Notes: generated by a model not told the origin, from the letters alone. A stretch of DNA of 7,055 nt from JAWUVP01 sp034112285 (GCA_034112285.1 JAWUVP010000057.1:1-7055), one strand, 5' to 3'. Shown: positions 1 to 6,608, counted from the stretch's first letter. Numbers and translations: made by a program.

Positions 1-21
1 AACTGAAAATTAACAGCAAGA

Positions 22-55
22 ATTCACCCTCGAAATAAAAACCTCAAAGGTGAAT
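22..55 (-). terminator. Weak inverted repeat after the beta-barrel gene, possible terminator
   Basis: A 7-bp inverted repeat (ATTCACC at 22-28, GGTGAAT at 49-55) with a 20-nt loop lies just after the stop codon of the minus-strand beta-barrel gene. The T-tract after the stem on the minus strand is poor and the loop is long, so this is only a weak candidate for an intrinsic terminator. Nothing else is recognisable in bases 1-63. Confidence 0.22.
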
Positions 56-63
56 AATGCCAA

Positions 64-714
64 CTAGAAATGCACATCCAAGCCCGCGCTCATCAAGCCG
101 GCATTGATAATACCCGCTAGAAAACCCTGATATTGACCCACAATGCTGATTGTAGGCGTCACAGCATAACTGACTCCCATACCGACGAAAGGCAGCAATA
201 AGCTAACACCATCTGCAAAACCCGAGTCTGCGGTATAGCGTACACCGTCTACAATTCTCACTGCGGTTTTCTTCTTAGGCAAAATGACCGCCATGGCTCC
301 CACCTTGGGCACAAAGGCAAATTTAGAGCCCATGGCGACTTCCCAACGTGCCGCTAGATAGGGCACATCAATATTAACTTTTTGGTTAATAATAATATTA
401 TCGTTTTGAGCGCTGCCGAGTGAAAGGTTCAAATTGGCTTGCATGTAACCCACTTCCAATGCCCAACCACCGGGGTTGAACTGGTAACCATAAGCCGCGC
501 TAAAGCCAACACCATTACTGCTATTACTAGCATAACTCACACTGCTACTAGAAATAAGCATGTTCATCACGCTGGTACCCACGCTACCTTCAGCATAAGA
601 GCCTTGATGAACATTATTTGCCACAGGCGGCTGTCTCATGGCTGATGCGTTCATCATGCAGGTTAAACCCAGCGCGCAAACGGATAAATGTTTTAAACGG
701 TTAATTATTTTCAT
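64..714 (-). CDS. Small outer-membrane beta-barrel protein (OmpA/Opa-like fold), secreted
   Basis: This 216-aa protein is predicted to be exported and inserted in the outer membrane. Residues 1-25 form a Sec signal peptide: basic start (MKIINRLKH), hydrophobic core, and Ala-Ser-Ala at 23-25 as the signal peptidase I site. No lipobox is seen. The rest alternates short amphipathic, aromatic- and Gly-rich strands (for example 74-92, AYGYQFNPGGWALEVGYMQ) with polar Ser/Asn-rich loops near 55-68. It ends in Phe (GLDVHF), the usual Bam-recognition end of outer-membrane barrels. The length fits an 8-stranded barrel after cleavage. The ATG at 712-714 is supported by AGAGG five bases upstream (720-724) and by the signal peptide it gives. 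It is transcribed away from the transporter operon, from a promoter near 755-782. I cannot name a subfamily, ligand or function; adhesion, porin or surface-antigen roles are all possible. Confidence 0.8.
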   Translation of the reverse strand: MKIINRLKHLSVCALGLTCMMNASAMRQPPVANNVHQGSYAEGSVGTSVMNMLISSSSVSYASNSSNGVGFSAAYGYQFNPGGWALEVGYMQANLNLSLGSAQNDNIIINQKVNIDVPYLAARWEVAMGSKFAFVPKVGAMAVILPKKKTAVRIVDGVRYTADSGFADGVSLLLPFVGMGVSYAVTPTISIVGQYQGFLAGIINAGLMSAGLDVHF

Positions 715-754
715 AGGTGCCTCTATTGTGGAGCTTTTAACAAAATCATGGCAA

Positions 755-782
755 ATTTTACGTGATTCCAGCTGTTTGACAA
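755..782 (-). promoter_or_regulatory. Candidate sigma70 promoter of the beta-barrel gene
   Basis: Read on the minus strand, TTGTCA (777-782) and TAAAAT (755-760) are separated by 16 bases; each matches the sigma70 consensus at 5 of 6 positions. Transcription would start near 748, giving a leader of about 35 nt before the ATG at 714. The -35 box overlaps that of the opposing promoter. Assigned by eye only. Confidence 0.45.
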
Positions 783-803
783 GCTTTTAGCACATGCTAT
801 TAT
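776..803 (+). promoter_or_regulatory. Strong candidate sigma70 promoter facing the transporter operon
   Basis: TTGACA (776-781, perfect -35) is followed after 16 bases by TATTAT (798-803, 5 of 6). TG at 795-796 forms an extended -10 (TGC-TATTAT). This is the best plus-strand promoter seen upstream of the transporter. Transcription would start near 810 and run through the MITE-like element, giving a leader of about 290 nt. A closer promoter downstream of the element cannot be excluded, but I see no convincing one. Confidence 0.55.
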
Positions 804-829
804 CACCCACCTTAAGACGCAGTATGTCA

Positions 830-839
830 GTAAGCTAGC
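830..839. repeat. Left copy of flanking direct repeat (probable target-site duplication)
   Basis: GTAAGCTAGC occurs here and again at 1012-1021, directly abutting the two ends of the inverted-repeat element. The identity continues two more bases (CA at 840-841 and 1022-1023), so the exact boundary is ambiguous and the duplication could be 10 to 12 bp. The 10-bp reading is preferred because it leaves C at the left terminus and G at the right, which pair in the terminal inverted repeats. Confidence 0.75.
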
Positions 840-1011
840 CAGGGCAAACGCACTTTGAAAAAAGGTACGTCGTTGCGAGGAGTGTAGCGACGCGGCAATC
901 TTCTAGACTACGGTGTGATTCACGAGATTGCCGCGTCGCTTTGCTCCTCGCAACGACGGGCCGTGGCAGGACGAGAAGGCCTGGTATATTTTTCAAAGCG
1001 CGTTTGCCCCG
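840..1011. mobile_element. MITE-like non-coding element with terminal inverted repeats
   Basis: The ends form 23-bp inverted repeats (840-862 and 989-1011), identical except at two positions (841/1010 and 852/999). The outer sequence is CAGGGCAAACG on the left and CGGGGCAAACG on the right read inward. A direct repeat of 10 to 12 bp flanks the whole. No transposase is encoded: the reading frames crossing it are low-complexity translations of the palindrome. These are the hallmarks of a miniature inverted-repeat element moved in trans. From memory, C(A/G)GGG-type ends and 8-10 bp duplications resemble the ISAs1 family of DDE transposases; that parent is a hypothesis. The element lies between the likely promoter at 776-803 and the transporter start at 1103. 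Confidence 0.75.
868..958. repeat. Inner long palindrome of the MITE-like element
   Basis: Two 34-nt arms (868-901 and 925-958) are inverted copies differing only at three adjacent positions (883-885 against 941-943), around a 23-nt loop (902-924) that itself contains the small palindrome GTGATTCAC (915-923). The arm core, CGTCGTTGCGAGGAG followed by AGCGACGCGGCAATC, is a type of palindromic repeat I recognise as dispersed in many unrelated bacterial genomes. In plus-strand RNA, two of the three differing positions can form G-U wobbles, so a stem of about 33 pairs is possible. The palindrome is off-centre: 5 nt separate it from the left terminal repeat and 30 nt from the right, so it may be nested in an older element. 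Confidence 0.85.
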
Positions 1012-1021
1012 GTAAGCTAGC
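1012..1021. repeat. Right copy of flanking direct repeat (probable target-site duplication)
   Basis: GTAAGCTAGC repeats the sequence at 830-839 exactly and abuts the right terminal inverted repeat. Removing the element and one copy would join 839 to 1022 and restore an uninterrupted leader in front of the transporter. From here to 1102 the sequence is AT-rich, with a small TTAAG/CTTAA inverted repeat (1038-1042 and 1048-1052) and no gene. Confidence 0.75.
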
Positions 1022-1102
1022 CAATTTAACAATATTATTAAGGCTTACTTAAGCTTCCTCACTTACAATGCAGCTCTCAATTTAGGAAATCTAGCATACA
1101 TT

Positions 1103-2449
1103 ATGGCATCTTCATCACTCAAAGAGCATTGGTCCTCCAAATGGGCCTTCATTTTTGCCGCTGCAGGCTCAGCCGTTGGCTTAGGTAACATCTGGAAATT
1201 TCCCTACATTACCGGTGAAAATGGCGGTGGTGCATTTGTACTGATCTATTTAGCTTGTATTGCCATAATTGGCTTGCCGCTAGTGATTGCAGAAATCAGC
1301 CTTGGGCGCATGGGCGGTGAAAACCCCATTGATAGCATTCGCAACTTAGTCACTCGCTACAAACTCAAACCCTTTTGGACGGCGATTGGTTGGCTGGCTT
1401 TAGTTGTCGCGTTTTTGGTCTTATCATATTATTGCGTTATTGCCGGCTGGACACTTGATTACACCGTAAAATCTCTCAGCGGTGCATTCACTCATATGAC
1501 ACCGGTTGAAATTAATAATTTATTTTCCAGCTTGTTAGCCAGCCCCGGCAAAATGTTATTCTACTATACCTTAATGATAGCCTTAACAGGCTTAATCGTT
1601 TCGCAAGGTATTAAGCGCGGTATTGAAAAAGCGATTTACGTGCTCTTTCCGGTGTTAGTGCTAATTCTCATTGCCTTAGTGGGCTATGCGTATGAAACCG
1701 GATTTTTTGAACAAGGGGTCAAGTTTTTATTTCAGCCCAATTTTAGTAAACTCAATGCCGACAGCATACTATCCGCCATGGGCCATGCCTTCTTTTCATT
1801 GAGCCTAGGGTTTGGTTCTATGATGATGTATGGCGCTTACTTGCCCAAAAAAATCTCTATTGGCAACACCGCGCTCTATATCATTTTCTTTGATACCTTT
1901 ATTGCCTTATTAGCCGGGCTAGCCATTTTCCCCATTGTGTTTGCCCACGGCCTACAGCCTAACGCCGGCCCTGGGTTGATTTTTCAAACCTTGCCTTTGG
2001 CCTTTGCACAATTACCGTACGGGCATTTATTTGCCAGCTTGTTTTTTGTCATGTTAGCCATTGCCGCTCTAACTTCAACCATTGCCTTACTAGAGCCTAT
2101 TATTGCTTATACGCTTAAAAACACGCGCTTAACACGCCAAAAAATCACGCTTTACGCTTGTTTTATTTTATGGATTGTAGGCTTGCCGAGTTTATTTTCT
2201 TTTAACCTCTGGGCCCACGTTACGTTTTTTGCCGGTACGCTTTTCGACAATATCGATTATCTAACGGCTAACATAATGCTACCCATCAACGGTTTGCTTG
2301 TAGCCTTATTCGCCACCTGGGCGCTACGCAAAGTAGAAATGAAAAAAGCATTATCGTTACCCCATAAGATATTTAGCGCTTGGTACACAGTCTTAAAATA
2401 TATTACCCCGGTTTGCATTACAGTCGTGTTGGTGCATGGGGTGTTGTGA
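1103..2449 (+). CDS. Sodium-dependent amino-acid transporter, NSS/SNF family
   Basis: A 448-aa inner-membrane protein of the neurotransmitter:sodium symporter (SNF, LeuT-fold) family, which imports amino acids or related amines with Na+. TM1 carries the family signature AAAGSAVGLGNIWKFPY (19-35), followed by NGGGAF (40-45); this stretch holds the Na+ and substrate backbone sites. Also visible are the TM2 motif GLPLVIAEISLG (57-68), TM3 SYYCVIAGWTL (108-118) with Tyr110 at the place of LeuT Tyr108, the unwound TM6 region SLSLGFGSMMMYGAYLPK (232-249), the TM8 Na2-site motif LTSTIALLEP (323-332), and FDNIDYLTANIMLP (381-394). Length is normal for bacterial members. The ATG gives the usual short N-terminus before TM1, but the nearest Shine-Dalgarno-like sequence (AGGA, 1084-1087) is 15 bases away, longer than usual. 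Substrate cannot be told from sequence. It is the first gene of a cluster with the 275-aa unknown and tsaE, behind a long leader carrying the MITE-like element. Confidence 0.95.
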   Translation: MASSSLKEHWSSKWAFIFAAAGSAVGLGNIWKFPYITGENGGGAFVLIYLACIAIIGLPLVIAEISLGRMGGENPIDSIRNLVTRYKLKPFWTAIGWLALVVAFLVLSYYCVIAGWTLDYTVKSLSGAFTHMTPVEINNLFSSLLASPGKMLFYYTLMIALTGLIVSQGIKRGIEKAIYVLFPVLVLILIALVGYAYETGFFEQGVKFLFQPNFSKLNADSILSAMGHAFFSLSLGFGSMMMYGAYLPKKISIGNTALYIIFFDTFIALLAGLAIFPIVFAHGLQPNAGPGLIFQTLPLAFAQLPYGHLFASLFFVMLAIAALTSTIALLEPIIAYTLKNTRLTRQKITLYACFILWIVGLPSLFSFNLWAHVTFFAGTLFDNIDYLTANIMLPINGLLVALFATWALRKVEMKKALSLPHKIFSAWYTVLKYITPVCITVVLVHGVL

Positions 2450-2458
2450 GGAAGACAG

Positions 2459-3286
2459 ATGTATAACCTAGGCCTGAGTCTACTTGAGCAAAAATCACTT
2501 ATAGAGTGTATGAATTTACCTGGGCTCTTTACTCATCAGCAGGGCCACTGCATCGTTAAAGCTATGTTCGTCCATCGCTCAAAAAATTCCGAATACTTTA
2601 CAAATAAAGTCTTAGCAACCAAAGCTGTAAAGGCTATTCATAAAGAAATAGTAGCGACACAAAAAACGAACGTGCACAAAAATAAACAAGAAGACGTGGT
2701 TAAAGCCCAAGAGGCGATTCAGTCTTTTATTAAAGCCCTCTTTTATTTATCTATTGAAATAAACGAAACAATTTTTGCAGTTAATACCATCGCTATCACA
2801 CCTGGCTGGTTAGATTTCAGCAATTTCAAGGATACCGAGTGTTGGATGAGGCATTCACCAGCTTCAATCCTGAAAACCTCATCCACTCAGAAAGTGTTAT
2901 TGCTGGCAAACTTAATGCCGTCCATCTTAGATATTTATGTGCATTTGTGTTCATATGTTTTTTTGTCGAAATCTCAGAAAGCGGCATTGACTAAAAATAA
3001 AGTACAGCTAATACTTACGGCCATGAAGGAACTCCAAACTCTAATACAATATGCACTCTCGCCAGAGGGAGCAGCTAACCACTTGTCACCTGTAAAATGC
3101 GTTAATGAGCTATATGCTCTCCTCAACAAAACGTCTTATTTACATCACCAGCTACTCAGAAAGCATAGCTTAATCCCTATAATTTACACCAAATCAGCAG
3201 GAAGACTAGGTTATCATCTAAAAGCATGCTTTGAGTTATTGTCACCATTCATTGAGCACCCTCACCCAAGCGAGCATCACTCATGA
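2459..3286 (+). CDS. Hypothetical protein, 275 aa, no recognised family
   Basis: I do not recognise this protein. It starts 9 nt after the transporter stop, with a good ribosome site GAGGAAG (2448-2454) overlapping that stop, and ends with an ATGA overlap into tsaE, so it is almost surely translated as part of the same operon. There is no signal peptide. The sequence looks largely alpha-helical and lysine-rich (50-90 is strongly basic). One longer hydrophobic stretch (about 146-170, VLLLANLMPSILDIYVHLC and on) contains Asp and His, so it is more likely a buried helix than a membrane span. Six cysteines (17, 31, 128, 164, 214, 257) are scattered. The tail HPHPSEHHS is histidine-rich. Hand counts of three 60-base lines (2461, 2641, 2701) give 32-37% GC, against 53-55% in two lines of tsaE, suggesting a different origin or relaxed constraint. 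A lineage-specific protein or secreted effector is possible but unsupported. Confidence 0.8.
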   Translation: MYNLGLSLLEQKSLIECMNLPGLFTHQQGHCIVKAMFVHRSKNSEYFTNKVLATKAVKAIHKEIVATQKTNVHKNKQEDVVKAQEAIQSFIKALFYLSIEINETIFAVNTIAITPGWLDFSNFKDTECWMRHSPASILKTSSTQKVLLLANLMPSILDIYVHLCSYVFLSKSQKAALTKNKVQLILTAMKELQTLIQYALSPEGAANHLSPVKCVNELYALLNKTSYLHHQLLRKHSLIPIIYTKSAGRLGYHLKACFELLSPFIEHPHPSEHHS

Positions 3287-3699
3287 CGACTTTTTATTTA
3301 CCCACTTCTCTAGCCACTGAGCATTACGGTCTAGAATTCGCGAGCACCCTTCAAGCGGGAAGCATTGTGTTCCTCTCCGGCGATTTAGGCGCGGGTAAAA
3401 CTAGCTTAGTGCGCGGCATACTTCAAGGCTTGGGCCACGAAGGCACGGTGAAAAGCCCAACCTTCACTTTGGTGGAGCCCTACTCGCTCGATTGTGAGGT
3501 CTACCATTTTGATCTATATCGCTTAGAAGACCCGGCCGAAGAATTAGAGATGATAGGCATGCGTGATTATCTGCATCCCACTGCTATTTGCTTAATTGAA
3601 TGGCCCGAAAAAGCCGCTGGTTATTTGCCCAAGCCAAACTGGTGGTTGACGCTTGAAATTGAGAGTGATGGGCGCCGTTTAACGGTGGAAGAGTCATAA
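3283..3699 (+). CDS. tsaE: tRNA threonylcarbamoyladenosine biosynthesis ATPase TsaE (YjeE)
   Basis: A 138-aa cytoplasmic P-loop ATPase that works with TsaB and TsaD to attach the threonylcarbamoyl group, made by TsaC, to A37 of tRNAs reading ANN codons (t6A). The Walker A motif GDLGAGKTS is at 33-41. Next come the family signatures SPTFTLVEPY (58-67), HFDLYRL (75-81) and EWPE (106-109, the Walker-B-like segment with its Trp). Length is close to the E. coli protein, slightly shorter at the C-terminus. The start ATG overlaps the stop of the upstream gene (ATGA, 3283-3286) and no clear Shine-Dalgarno precedes it, which suggests translational coupling. The usual gammaproteobacterial neighbours nnrD upstream and amiB downstream are absent; tsaE is the last gene here, followed by a terminator and convergent ileS. 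Confidence 0.96.
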   Translation: MTTFYLPTSLATEHYGLEFASTLQAGSIVFLSGDLGAGKTSLVRGILQGLGHEGTVKSPTFTLVEPYSLDCEVYHFDLYRLEDPAEELEMIGMRDYLHPTAICLIEWPEKAAGYLPKPNWWLTLEIESDGRRLTVEES

Positions 3700-3776
3700 G
3701 CTAAACATTTCGCTTTTACTACGTAATTTAGCGTTCAAAATCATTTTGCAAAAATCGACAATAGCCCACTATTAAA

Positions 3777-3808
3777 CTCTCCCTTATTCAAAGAGAGAGC
3801 TTATTTTT
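3777..3808 (+). terminator. Intrinsic terminator between convergent tsaE and ileS
   Basis: CTCTCCCTT (3777-3785) pairs with AAGAGAGAG (3791-3799), a 9-bp stem with one C/A mismatch and a 5-nt loop, followed on the plus strand by C and then TTATTTTT (3801-3808). It fits a terminator for the transporter-tsaE operon. On the minus strand the stem is followed by TTTAAT, so it may also end ileS transcription, though less convincingly. A second, looser pair GCTAAA/TTTAGC (3700-3705 and 3727-3732) follows the tsaE stop. No gene lies in 3700-3809. Confidence 0.65.
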
Positions 3809-3809
3809 G

Positions 3810-6581
3810 CTAGGCAAATAGACGAACTTCGCCTTCGCCCGCTATGTTATTAATGCAACGGCCGCAAATGCCTGGGTAGGTTGAATCTGCGTCCACATCT
3901 TCGCGATGGTTCCAGCAACGCTCGCACTTGGTGCAGTTTGATTTTCGCACCGCAACTTGCAAGCCTTCATCGCCTGGAACCACACTCGCAGCGGAAGTGA
4001 TAAACACAAAGCGTAACTCATCGTTGCTAATGTTGCCTAATAGCGCCAGGGTGTCACTCGAGCCAGAAATTAAAATTTCAGCATCAAGCGCTGAGCCAAT
4101 GTCACCGGCTTTGCGCGCAGCTTCAATATGCTTGTTCACCTCATTACGCAAATTCAGCACTTGCTGCCAGTAAGCATCGTCAAAGCCTTCGGCGTATCCA
4201 ATGTCTAAACCAGTAAACCACGATTCCAAATGTACAGAGCTGCTGCGTTCGCCGGGCATAAACTGCCAAATTTCATCGGCGGTAAAGCATAACACTGGCG
4301 CCACCCAGCGCACGATAGCTTCGAGAATATAAAACATAGCGGTTTGCGCACTACGGCGAGCATTGCCGGCTGTTTTACAAGTGTATTGACGGTCTTTTAT
4401 AATATCTAAATAAAAGCTACCCAATTCAATCGAGCAAAAATGGTGAATTTTTTGCATCGCTAAATAAAAGTTACAGTCATTATAATCAGCAATAATAGCT
4501 TGTTGCACTTGCGCGGCGCGCATCACAATCCAGCGATCAATCGCCACCATGTCTTTAGCCGCCAGTGTATTTTCGCCGGGCACAAAATCTGGCAAGTTTG
4601 ATAATAAAAATCGTGCGGTATTACGAATGCGACGATACGCATCAGCATTGCGCTTTAAAATTTCATCGGACAATGACAGCTCACCCGAAAAATCAGCGCT
4701 GGCAATCCACCAACGTAAAATATCCGCGCCGTATTGCTTAATAATTTTTTCGGGCGCAATCACATTGCCCAGAGATTTAGACATTTTGCGGCCTTTATTA
4801 TCAACCGTAAAACCATGCGTCACTAATTCTTTATAAGGCGACTCGCCATTGATAGCCACACTGGTCAACAAGGATGATTGAAACCAACCGCGGTATTGAT
4901 CCGAACCTTCTAAATACATATTGGCCGGGCAATGCAAATTCTCGCGCGCGGCTAACACCGTATAATGCGAGCAACCAGAATCAAACCACACATCCAGTAC
5001 ATCGTTGCATGCCACATAATCATCGGCATCATCACCGAGCAATTGGGCTTTATCCATTTCAAACCACGCTTCAATGCCGGTTTGCTCAACATGCTTGGCA
5101 ACCGTTTCCATTATCTCTACCGTGTTAGGGTGCAAGGCATTGGTTTGCTTATGGGTAAAAATCGGGATCGGCACGCCCCAAACACGTTGGCGCGAAATGC
5201 ACCAGTCTGGGCGATCTTTCAACATGTTGGCCATGCGCTCATGACCCCACGCAGGGCGCCAAGTAATATTGGGCAGTTGCTCCATGGCTTTGGCTGCCAA
5301 CGTTTCCATGCTAATAAACCACTGCGGCGTCGCACGATATACCACCGGCGTTTTATGGCGCCAGCAATGCGGGTAACTGTGTTCAAGGGCCACCGATTGC
5401 ACTAGCTTGCCACGTTGTTGCAGCAGTTCGACAATATTGGCATTGGCTTTAAAAACAAATTGACCGCCCACTTCGGGCAAATCGGCATTAAACACGCCAT
5501 TAGCGCCCACCGGGCTTTCTATTGGTAAATCATATTGCTTGCCGACACGGAAATCATCTTCACCGTGCGCCGGTGCGGTGTGCACTGCGCCAGTACCCGC
5601 ATCAGTGGTGACATGTTCGCCCAGCACAATTAATGCCGTGCGCTCTAAAAACGGATGTTGTAACAATAAATTTTCTAACTGTGCACCCTTCACGCTGCCC
5701 AGTGCTTGAAAATCTTCCACGCCATAGCGTTGCATCACACTGTCTAACAAGGCGGCGGCAACAATAAAGCGTTGCTCACCCACTTGCACCAACACATAAT
5801 CTAATTCTGGGTGCAATGACACGGCATAGTTTGCCGGCAAGGTCCACGGGGTTGTGGTCCAAATAACCACTGAAATAGGGCCATGCCCGGCATGGGGCAG
5901 GGCAAATTTTTGCTCAAACTCCGCTTCATTTACCGCAGTAAATTTCACATCAATAGAAGGTGACGTTTTATCTTGATACTCAACTTCGGCTTCTGCCAGC
6001 GACGACTGACAATTAAAACACCAATAAATAGGCTTAAAGCCCTGCTTCAAATAGCCTTTGGCAATAATATCTTTTAAAGCGCGGATGGTGTTGGCTTCAA
6101 AGTTATAATTCATGGTCAAATAAGGCCTATCCCACTCGGCCAACACCCCCAGACGCTGAAAGTCTGCTTTTTGCTTGTCGACTTGGCTAGCGGCATAATC
6201 GCGGCAAGCACTACGAAATTCTTTGGCTGAGACCTTAACCCCAGGCTTACCCAGCTTTTTTTCGACATTAATTTCAATCGGCAAACCATGGCAATCCCAT
6301 CCCGGCACGTAGGGGGTGGCGAAGCCATTTAAAAATTGCGCCCGGCAAACAATGTCTTTCAAGGTTTTGTTGACCGCGTGGCCCAAGTGGATGTTGCCAT
6401 TGGCATACGGCGGGCCGTCATGCAAAATGTAGCTCTGCGCCCCTTGGCGCACTTGCTGGCGCTGACCGTAAAGGTCGGCTTGCTGCCAGCGGCTAAGCAT
6501 ATCCGGCTCGCGCTGCGCCAGGTTAGCCTTCATGGCGAAAGCGGTTTTGGGGAGGTTTAAGGTGGCTTTGTAGTCTGTCAT
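3810..6581 (-). CDS. ileS: Isoleucyl-tRNA synthetase
   Basis: A complete 923-aa class Ia aminoacyl-tRNA synthetase that charges tRNA-Ile with isoleucine in the cytoplasm and edits misactivated valine. In order: N-terminal MTDYKATLNLPKT, matching the bacterial type; the HIGH motif as HLGH (65-68) within DGPPYANGNIHLGH; PGWDCHGLPIE (93-103); the CP1 editing domain with WTTTPWT (241-247) and GTGAVHTAPAHGEDD (329-343); RPDWCISRQRVWG (457-469); LEGSDQYRGWFQSS (557-570); KMSKS (599-603); the anticodon-binding domain (about 640-830); and a C-terminal zinc site with Cys886, 889, 906 and 909. Length is close to the 938 aa of E. coli. The start is fixed by the conserved N-terminus and a TATAAT box 27 bases upstream; the Shine-Dalgarno is weak (AAAG-rich). 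It stands alone here, without ribF upstream or lspA downstream, unlike the common ribF-ileS-lspA arrangement. Confidence 0.98.
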   Translation of the reverse strand: MTDYKATLNLPKTAFAMKANLAQREPDMLSRWQQADLYGQRQQVRQGAQSYILHDGPPYANGNIHLGHAVNKTLKDIVCRAQFLNGFATPYVPGWDCHGLPIEINVEKKLGKPGVKVSAKEFRSACRDYAASQVDKQKADFQRLGVLAEWDRPYLTMNYNFEANTIRALKDIIAKGYLKQGFKPIYWCFNCQSSLAEAEVEYQDKTSPSIDVKFTAVNEAEFEQKFALPHAGHGPISVVIWTTTPWTLPANYAVSLHPELDYVLVQVGEQRFIVAAALLDSVMQRYGVEDFQALGSVKGAQLENLLLQHPFLERTALIVLGEHVTTDAGTGAVHTAPAHGEDDFRVGKQYDLPIESPVGANGVFNADLPEVGGQFVFKANANIVELLQQRGKLVQSVALEHSYPHCWRHKTPVVYRATPQWFISMETLAAKAMEQLPNITWRPAWGHERMANMLKDRPDWCISRQRVWGVPIPIFTHKQTNALHPNTVEIMETVAKHVEQTGIEAWFEMDKAQLLGDDADDYVACNDVLDVWFDSGCSHYTVLAARENLHCPANMYLEGSDQYRGWFQSSLLTSVAINGESPYKELVTHGFTVDNKGRKMSKSLGNVIAPEKIIKQYGADILRWWIASADFSGELSLSDEILKRNADAYRRIRNTARFLLSNLPDFVPGENTLAAKDMVAIDRWIVMRAAQVQQAIIADYNDCNFYLAMQKIHHFCSIELGSFYLDIIKDRQYTCKTAGNARRSAQTAMFYILEAIVRWVAPVLCFTADEIWQFMPGERSSSVHLESWFTGLDIGYAEGFDDAYWQQVLNLRNEVNKHIEAARKAGDIGSALDAEILISGSSDTLALLGNISNDELRFVFITSAASVVPGDEGLQVAVRKSNCTKCERCWNHREDVDADSTYPGICGRCINNIAGEGEVRLFA

Positions 6582-6608
6582 AGTATTTACTTTGAATTAA
6601 AAGAGCAC

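Noticed and set aside
439..645. Plus-strand 68-codon frame inside the beta-barrel gene
   Set aside because: It is antisense to a well-supported secreted protein, and its His/Thr-rich composition is that of a shadow frame.
830..1023. CRISPR-like or tandem repeat array
   Set aside because: There are only two direct-repeat copies, and the inner repeats are inverted with no spacers; this is an insertion footprint, not an array.
835..1032. Minus-strand 65-codon frame (VARSKATRQSRE...) across the intergenic element
   Set aside because: It is the translation of the palindromic repeat, spans both terminal repeats and both flanking duplications, and has no separate ribosome site. Frames of this kind are often mis-annotated as proteins.
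1160..1210. Lys32 instead of Arg in the transporter TM1 motif (NIWKFPY rather than NIWRFPY)
   Set aside because: Lys at this place is, to my knowledge, common in bacterial NSS transporters, so it is not a defect.
4874..4915. Tyr in the IleRS motif GSDQYRGW where E. coli has His
   Set aside because: Tyr occurs here in other bacterial IleRS enzymes such as Bacillus, so it does not suggest altered function.
3928..5405. Plus-strand frames of 81 to 146 codons opposite ileS
   Set aside because: All are antisense to conserved IleRS motifs in the complete ileS gene and show no start signals or familiar domains.
6116..6560. Short frames on both strands over the 5' part of ileS
   Set aside because: They overlap the conserved N-terminal part of ileS, including the HLGH region, and are explained by its codon pattern.
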